Shown here: positions 42,420 through 47,356 of the stretch, in pieces
Layout: each line of letters begins with the position of its first letter
Position numbering within the stretch: position 1 is the first letter of the stretch
Virus record (IMG/VR): IMGVR_UViG_3300042397_000918
Location: 1-47,356 of that record
Source: a virus
Reading direction: 5' to 3' (one strand)
Length of the DNA: 47,356 bases
Made by a program: the position numbers and the translations under genes
The notes under the pieces: generated by a model
What the model was told of the DNA's origin: nothing
Database searches by the model: none
What the model saw: only the letters and a program-made list of their open reading frames with translations

Positions 42420-45400
42420 TTAGTAAGTGGTTGATACCATAGAATTGATGCTTGCGCCTACTTCAGATGCTGTGATAGCAGTAACTATTTCTATATCATC
42501 TACTGTAGCTGCGCTGATTAATATTTCATCGGATCGGCTTTGTATTTCAAAAAGACTGCCAAATGATTGAGCAGGTTGTCTTGGCACAATAACTATGTTG
42601 GCAAGATCCGGTGCTACAGTGTTTAAGATATATGTGGTCAATTCGCCCATATAGAACCTATCACCGAAGTCCCAATTGTTAATATCAAAGAAATTGTTAA
42701 TAGCAGTAATTACTCGAACTTTGAGATCGTTGTCGTTGATCGACCGACTTTGATTTTTTACAACTTTAAATACTGCCTGTAACTGCGGCTCTGCTTTAGC
42801 GCCAAATAAAATTTTGTATTTTACAGGATGATATATGATATCATCACTGATACTTTTAATTGATGCTAACGCTGTGCCAAAGGTAGTCCTTAGTGCTTCG
42901 CTGGTGGGTGCTACAGGTTCTATATCTGTTCCACCTGTGAGATATGTTCTATAACTTTCGTCGTAACTTCTAATCAACAAATAGATGTCAATGATATTAC
43001 TGGTCGACGGATCTATTCTTCTGTCTACGCTGGCGTTGTGAATATATTGGAATTTTAAATTTCTTCGACCAATCGTAGCTGTGTACTCGTTAGAGATAAT
43101 CAATGTGTTAGTAGTGCGGTCGACTCGTTTTACTATATCTTCGGCAGAGTCATAAAAATATATCAACTGCTGATCGGGGTAGGTCACAGTGTCATTAAAA
43201 TCAATTCCTGCTTCTTTTGGTCTAATTAGAATTAGATCTGTTGAGTTGTCTATCAAAGTACGAATTTTTGTTCCGTATATGTCGTTTGATGATAGGAAGA
43301 ATAAAAAATTTAAATCCTGATTTAGACCAACAATGTTTTCAAATGCTTCTGGATTATCTATAACCCCGTCGTCGTCCGAATCTCTAAAACTTAATTTAAT
43401 TTCAGTAGTGCTTTCGTAACCATCATCAAATTTTATTGTATCGCTGACTTCAAACGGCACATCTTGTTTTAATTGAGTGATGAAATCTTTTGAAGTGTTG
43501 ATTCCTAACACTTTAATTTGATCCTTAACCACTGCACCTACTTGATCGTTGTAGCGTTTTTCGTTGCTATCGAAATAGAATCGATTTTGGTTCACACTTC
43601 CAAAAATATAAGACTGTTTTCTAATTCTAACTGTGTAACTGTCGGGCTGTTTTACAAACGCCACTATCCACGAACTATCAATATTAGTGTTAGTAGTGTC
43701 TCCGGCTTTGCCTAATGTAAAATCATTTGTGAGATTTAAATTGCTAGACGTTATCAATTTCCATTGAGATTCTGTAATTTCATATCGAAGTGCAAAAGTT
43801 TGATTATCGAATACTTGGTTGACAATTTCAGTCTCTAGGGCTACGGGCAAATCGCTGACAAATCTCGGTACTATACGCTGAGCAATAGCGCCAGTCGGAA
43901 CAGGTTCGTTGAGAGTTATTGGACCTAGACCTTTAACATAACTACCGTCGCCTGTAACTTTGACGATCTTTGTCCAGATATATTCTGTTTGTTCAGCATC
44001 GGCAGCATTGGCTATTACTAATTTGCCTTTTTTAAATCTGTAACCTGTTGGTGGAACAAACTTCACGGCCGCATTAACTAACGCATATTTCAAGTTACTT
44101 GTAGAATAACTGCCCACTCTAAGTTGAGAATTATCTATGATATTTTTAAAATAGCCTGTACTGGTGGCTGTGGTAACTGATTGCCATGTTGTGTTAACAT
44201 CTGTAAACAGTATCTTATCAAAGTTTGTAAAATAAAAATTATAAACTTCAGCTTCGGTGAATACTGGCTCTATTCTGCGCCTTATGAAATTAATAATGTC
44301 TATTCTGCTGGTAAATTTAAATGACAGTATAGATTCATCTTGTTGTTTATAAATGTATCCGTCATCTCCGAACACATTTATACTGCTGTATTTTCCAGTA
44401 GCATCAAGAATATCGAAATTTCTGCTGATGCCGCTGGATGTTCTGTTCACTGCTTTAATTTTTACAATGTTCTGTGATCCCAGTAATGGTGCAAGATTAT
44501 AATCTTCCGCTGTGATCATTCTATTCTGAGTGTAATAAACCGCAGGAGCATTGGCACGAATATTATCAATGTCTTCTGATGCAGCTGAATTTGCCACAGT
44601 GCTCTGTAAAGCTAAACCTATAGTCAGCGTGTGCTCAACATTATTTTTGTTTCTGTACAACACAGAAATATTAATACCTCTTAATTCATTAGGGTATATT
44701 GTGTATGACAACCCATTGCTGGTTCTATAAAATACTCTGAAAGCCCCTTGAGGTAGATTGCCATAGACGCCATCTGCAAACACAAGATCGATATTATCAT
44801 TTTCTTTAGTATTAATAGCATAGATATTACGTATGTCTTGAGTGACACTGTTGTAGGCAATATTGTTACCTACCAGTGATGACACTTTGGTCCATTCTTC
44901 TATTTGGGCACCTAATGAATTTAAAGAAAATAACCATACATCGTCATTGTTGATGTTGCCTGCATCGACAGCAATTTTTTCATTAGTGGTTGGCACATCA
45001 ATTGTGAAGTCTGCTAATTCTAATGTACCTTGTTTAAACTGCACAAAGAATCCTGTGTTAACACTGCCTGGACCGGATCCATCGTTTCTATAGATAAATC
45101 CCATTTGATTGCCGGGCACAGGTGGCTCTTCGTAGATGTTTTCGCTGTTTTTAAAAGCGGTGCTAACTATCTCAAAGCTCACGCCTCTGCTGGCCACAGT
45201 CTTGGTAAAGGAGAACAACGGAACATCAGTGGTCACTGTACGAAATCTATACTGTTCTGTAGGGATGCCCTGAATAGTAGCAGAGCCTTGGCTACGACCA
45301 AATTCTGTGTTGTCTGCCATGGCAGAATTTAATACAGTGAGAAACTGTTCTAACCAGTTGGCATTGGTAGGGTCGTTCCAAGTTATTAACTGTTGTGCAA

Positions 45401-45809
45401 GATTTTTTCCGTTGCTGTCTATAATAGTATCAGTGGTCGATACTGTTGTAAACTTCAATAAACCGCTGGCTGCAACTGTACGTTTAGCATTGTAACTAAG
45501 CATGCGAGCGATACGTAATACGCTTTCTTTAGTCTCGGCTAATTCAATAAAATTTTCGCGGCTGGCAAGATCTATACGGAATGCCAGACTTTGACCTAGA
45601 AATGCCACAGCATCTATCAGTGCCATATACTCTGACGATTCTATATAGTCATTAAAGTCTTCTGGATAGTTTTCACGAAGATATGTGATAATAACTCTTC
45701 GCAGGTTTTCAAAGTCGTAGCTGCGGAAATCAGCGTTTCTAAACGTCTGATAGATCCGAGTCCAATCTTGATTTAGTATGAGATTGTTTTGTCTGCTGGT
45801 TGTGGTCAT
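42420..45809 (-). CDS. baseplate wedge protein, gp6-like
   Basis: 1129-residue homologue of the T4 gp6 / phage baseplate J family, which forms the inner wedge ring of the baseplate. The N-terminal region is highly typical of marine T4-like gp6: DWTRIYQTFRNADFRSYDFE, YIESSEYMALIDAVAFLGQS, RIDLASRENFIELAETKESV and RIARMLSYNAKRT. It is much longer than T4 gp6 (about 660 residues), with extra beta-rich material in the middle. The C-terminal region (VRVITAINNFFDINNWDFGD, then GELTTYILNTVAPDLANIV) matches the baseplate J-like end. It follows gp25 by 29 bases, with AAGGG somewhat far (11 bases) from the ATG, and is followed after one base by the giant gene. Confidence 0.92.
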   Translation of the reverse strand: MTTTSRQNNLILNQDWTRIYQTFRNADFRSYDFENLRRVIITYLRENYPEDFNDYIESSEYMALIDAVAFLGQSLAFRIDLASRENFIELAETKESVLRIARMLSYNAKRTVAASGLLKFTTVSTTDTIIDSNGKNLAQQLITWNDPTNANWLEQFLTVLNSAMADNTEFGRSQGSATIQGIPTEQYRFRTVTTDVPLFSFTKTVASRGVSFEIVSTAFKNSENIYEEPPVPGNQMGFIYRNDGSGPGSVNTGFFVQFKQGTLELADFTIDVPTTNEKIAVDAGNINNDDVWLFSLNSLGAQIEEWTKVSSLVGNNIAYNSVTQDIRNIYAINTKENDNIDLVFADGVYGNLPQGAFRVFYRTSNGLSYTIYPNELRGINISVLYRNKNNVEHTLTIGLALQSTVANSAASEDIDNIRANAPAVYYTQNRMITAEDYNLAPLLGSQNIVKIKAVNRTSSGISRNFDILDATGKYSSINVFGDDGYIYKQQDESILSFKFTSRIDIINFIRRRIEPVFTEAEVYNFYFTNFDKILFTDVNTTWQSVTTATSTGYFKNIIDNSQLRVGSYSTSNLKYALVNAAVKFVPPTGYRFKKGKLVIANAADAEQTEYIWTKIVKVTGDGSYVKGLGPITLNEPVPTGAIAQRIVPRFVSDLPVALETEIVNQVFDNQTFALRYEITESQWKLITSSNLNLTNDFTLGKAGDTTNTNIDSSWIVAFVKQPDSYTVRIRKQSYIFGSVNQNRFYFDSNEKRYNDQVGAVVKDQIKVLGINTSKDFITQLKQDVPFEVSDTIKFDDGYESTTEIKLSFRDSDDDGVIDNPEAFENIVGLNQDLNFLFFLSSNDIYGTKIRTLIDNSTDLILIRPKEAGIDFNDTVTYPDQQLIYFYDSAEDIVKRVDRTTNTLIISNEYTATIGRRNLKFQYIHNASVDRRIDPSTSNIIDIYLLIRSYDESYRTYLTGGTDIEPVAPTSEALRTTFGTALASIKSISDDIIYHPVKYKILFGAKAEPQLQAVFKVVKNQSRSINDNDLKVRVITAINNFFDINNWDFGDRFYMGELTTYILNTVAPDLANIVIVPRQPAQSFGSLFEIQSRSDEILISAATVDDIEIVTAITASEVGASINSMVSTTY

Positions 45810-45814
45810 ACCAA

Positions 45815-45822
45815 TATTTACC
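45815..45822 (-). promoter_or_regulatory. weak late-promoter-like motif (GGTAAATA)
   Basis: GGTAAATA matches TATAAATA at six positions, in the 29-base gap upstream of gp6. As at 17892, five bases separate it from the ATG and TT follows the motif, so the predicted start of transcription would fall on the ATG itself. AAGGG overlapping the motif could instead be a distant ribosome binding site. Confidence 0.25.
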
Positions 45823-45838
45823 CTTAAAAATAAACTGC

Positions 45839-46276
45839 TTAGTTAATTACACTATTGTTTTTGTCAAAGTTCATGGTCATACGTTCTGTAATATTAAACG
45901 GAATATACACTAAGTCTGCCTGTATACGCATGCCCTGGTCTGTGCTGTCTATGTTAATTTCAGTGACTGCAAATCTAGGATCGTAGTTTATGATAGCTTC
46001 TACATCCTTGGCTATAATTTCTTTTACATCGGGTGTAAATGGCTCAAACAACATGTCCCAGATCACTGTGCCAAATTCTGGGTTTTCCAACTTTTCACCT
46101 TTGCGGATATAAAAATGATTGATCAAATCCTGCTTGACAAGGTTAATGTCGTAGAGTTTAAAATTCTTATTAGCTTCTTTAGAGCTAAATCCTTTGTAGG
46201 TGAATTGCCCTTGATTCTGAGTCACTGTAGCAGAACGCTGTGCTGCTGTTTGTTGATTGTATAGTCTTGTGGCCAT
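45839..46276 (-). CDS. baseplate wedge protein gp25
   Basis: 145-residue GPW/gp25-family protein, the small wedge component that links gp6 to the hub and the sheath and helps start sheath polymerisation. The family motif is clear: HFYIRKGEKLENPEFGTVIW, then DMLFEPF, followed by VEAIINYDPRFAV. Length is close to T4 gp25 (132). An N-terminal extension (RLYNQQTAAQRSATVTQNQ) is typical of marine T4-like versions. It starts two bases after the gp5 stop, with TAGGA about ten bases upstream. Confidence 0.93.
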   Translation of the reverse strand: MATRLYNQQTAAQRSATVTQNQGQFTYKGFSSKEANKNFKLYDINLVKQDLINHFYIRKGEKLENPEFGTVIWDMLFEPFTPDVKEIIAKDVEAIINYDPRFAVTEINIDSTDQGMRIQADLVYIPFNITERMTMNFDKNNSVIN

Positions 46277-46278
46277 AA

Positions 46279-47356
46279 TTAAGTATTCCTATCCGTTTTA
46301 TCCGGTGTCAATAAGTCCGGTGCTCTATGCTCATGCAATGCCCAAGGTTCATGCATAGGTATGCGCTTCATGAAGCTTTTCACAATGCCGGCTTGGTACC
46401 GCTTGTCCCAACCGGCTGCTGTGCTGGTAGCTGGATTGTCTCTGAGATCATACGGCTTCACAAAATCAGCGGCCGCAGCAGTTTCTGCATTATTCGGACC
46501 ATTGAAATTGATCTTAGTACCGTTGAGTTTAACTTCAGCACCACTGCCAAGATTTATGTCTGAAGTAGAGCTGATCTTAGTTTCTGCTCCGGACGCAATG
46601 TCTAAATCGTTGTTAGTAGATATCTTGGTCTTGGCTCCTACTAATATGTCAAGATTAGCACCCACTGTGAGTTTGGCATCTGCATTAACTAGAAACTCCA
46701 TGTCAGTGGCTATTTCCACATGCCACTTACCCGATTCGGTTCTCATGTTGATATTTCTGCCTGCTTCTAAATTTATATCTCGAGCAGCACGTATGTTAAG
46801 ATCCTGTTGAGTATGCACACTGATGCTGTCTTCAGCAAATATATCTATTTTGCCGTTACTGGTTAATTCAATCCATGCTGTGCCTCGAGCATTCGCTATG
46901 TAGATCAAGTCTTCTGAATTGTGCATCAGGATCTGGTGACCAGTTCTAGTACGAACTCTAAAATATTCACTGGCTGGAATCGTCGGAGATCCTGTGTCGC
47001 CTTTTCGTTGATTAGCAGGATCTAATAAATCGATATATTTTACCGGTCCTTCAGCAGCAGATTTTTCTCTGTGGAATCTATCATTGCCGTCATCCATAAC
47101 CAACTGTGTGCCACCTAGTCTACTCACTGGCACAGTGGCTACACTGTCTGCCTTGCCTATCTGTTGTTTTTTTGCACTGGCTCTGCGATCAAGAGGACCG
47201 GGTGTACTGATACCAAATACCATGCTAGGAGCTTCTCGCCTTGGCGATGAAGTTGTGAATCCTCTAACATCATCCTCTAACAATCCTTGTTCAAGGAATC
47301 GATCTGCTATGGGGTGTACTACTCTAGGATATTTTTCTGGATCAATTTCTTGTGTT
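46279..47356 (-). CDS. gp5-like baseplate hub/spike protein, 5'-truncated
   Basis: The frame is open to the window edge (residues DPEKYPRVVHPIADRFLEQG precede the TTG at 47283), so the N-terminal part, including any OB-fold, lies outside. The visible part has a linker (TGSPTIPASEYFRVRTRTG), then a series of V/I-rich short strands: IYIANARG, WIELTSNGKIDIFAEDSISV, DLNIRAARDINLEAGRNINM, LDILVGAKTKIS, DINLGSGAEVKLNGTKI. These are the triple-stranded beta-helix repeats of gp5/VgrG-like spikes. It ends with MHEPWALHEHRAPD, a motif common at gp5 C-termini in marine T4-like phages. No lysozyme domain is seen in this part. It forms the puncturing spike of the tail. Confidence 0.88.
   Translation of the reverse strand, partial: TQEIDPEKYPRVVHPIADRFLEQGLLEDDVRGFTTSSPRREAPSMVFGISTPGPLDRRASAKKQQIGKADSVATVPVSRLGGTQLVMDDGNDRFHREKSAAEGPVKYIDLLDPANQRKGDTGSPTIPASEYFRVRTRTGHQILMHNSEDLIYIANARGTAWIELTSNGKIDIFAEDSISVHTQQDLNIRAARDINLEAGRNINMRTESGKWHVEIATDMEFLVNADAKLTVGANLDILVGAKTKISTNNDLDIASGAETKISSTSDINLGSGAEVKLNGTKINFNGPNNAETAAAADFVKPYDLRDNPATSTAAGWDKRYQAGIVKSFMKRIPMHEPWALHEHRAPDLLTPDKTDRNT

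Noticed and set aside
46361-46810. 149-residue plus-strand frame opposite gp5
   Set aside because: Antisense shadow of the beta-helix repeats; leucine/valine-rich only because of the repeat codons.
1-47356. tRNA genes, insertion sequences, integrase or attachment sites
   Set aside because: No cloverleaf-sized non-coding gap, transposase motif or flanking direct repeat was seen; all sizeable sequence is coding.

Overview
This window is part of the genome of a large lytic, T4-like contractile-tailed phage (marine, cyanophage/pelagiphage type). The diagnostic genes are a baseplate block (gp5-like hub/spike, gp25, gp6) running into a giant tail protein and a row of tail fibres, a T4 RNase H-type 5'-3' exonuclease, a phage-borne QueE, and TATAAATA-type late promoters. 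Coding density is almost complete: most neighbours overlap by 1 to 26 bases or are separated by a few bases, and no stretch over 300 bases lacks a gene. Base composition looks moderately AT-rich (about 40% GC, judged by eye from a few lines). No tRNA, rRNA, insertion sequence, CRISPR array or integrase was seen. The host cannot be named from this window; it contains no photosynthesis genes.

Layout. (1) 1-4995, plus strand: the 3' part of queE, the exonuclease, and eight small conserved-looking phage genes without assigned function, two of them behind late-promoter-like motifs. (2) 4992-15914, minus strand: a 12-gene overlapping operon behind a perfect TATAAATA box at 15943-15950. Read in transcription order it encodes a small conserved protein, two GT8-like glycosyltransferases, an unknown protein, two further paralogous DAD-motif glycosyltransferases, a radical SAM protein with extra cysteines, an NDP-glucose 4,6-dehydratase, a 2OG-Fe(II) oxygenase, a glycosyltransferase-like protein with an ISEKTFKP signature, and two SGNH-hydrolase-like proteins. 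(3) 15970-28407, minus strand: two paralogous virion proteins, four tail fibres sharing an N-terminal module (two with tail-collar domains), a fibre-assembly-like protein, and a conserved structural protein. (4) 28436-47356, minus strand: a 4660-residue virion protein, then gp6, gp25 and the 5'-truncated gp5-like hub.

How it fits together. The minus strand is a late module that builds the baseplate and the receptor-binding apparatus. The sugar operon lies directly downstream of the fibre genes in the same direction, so its products may make and attach, or trim, a glycan on the fibres or on the host surface; this is inference. The two most unusual items are the giant protein, which combines FG-GAP-like propeller repeats with seven chitin-binding-like modules and C-terminal beta-sandwich repeats, and the compact radical SAM / 2OG oxygenase / dehydratase / glycosyltransferase / SGNH operon, which looks like a self-contained but uncharacterised glycan-modification system.
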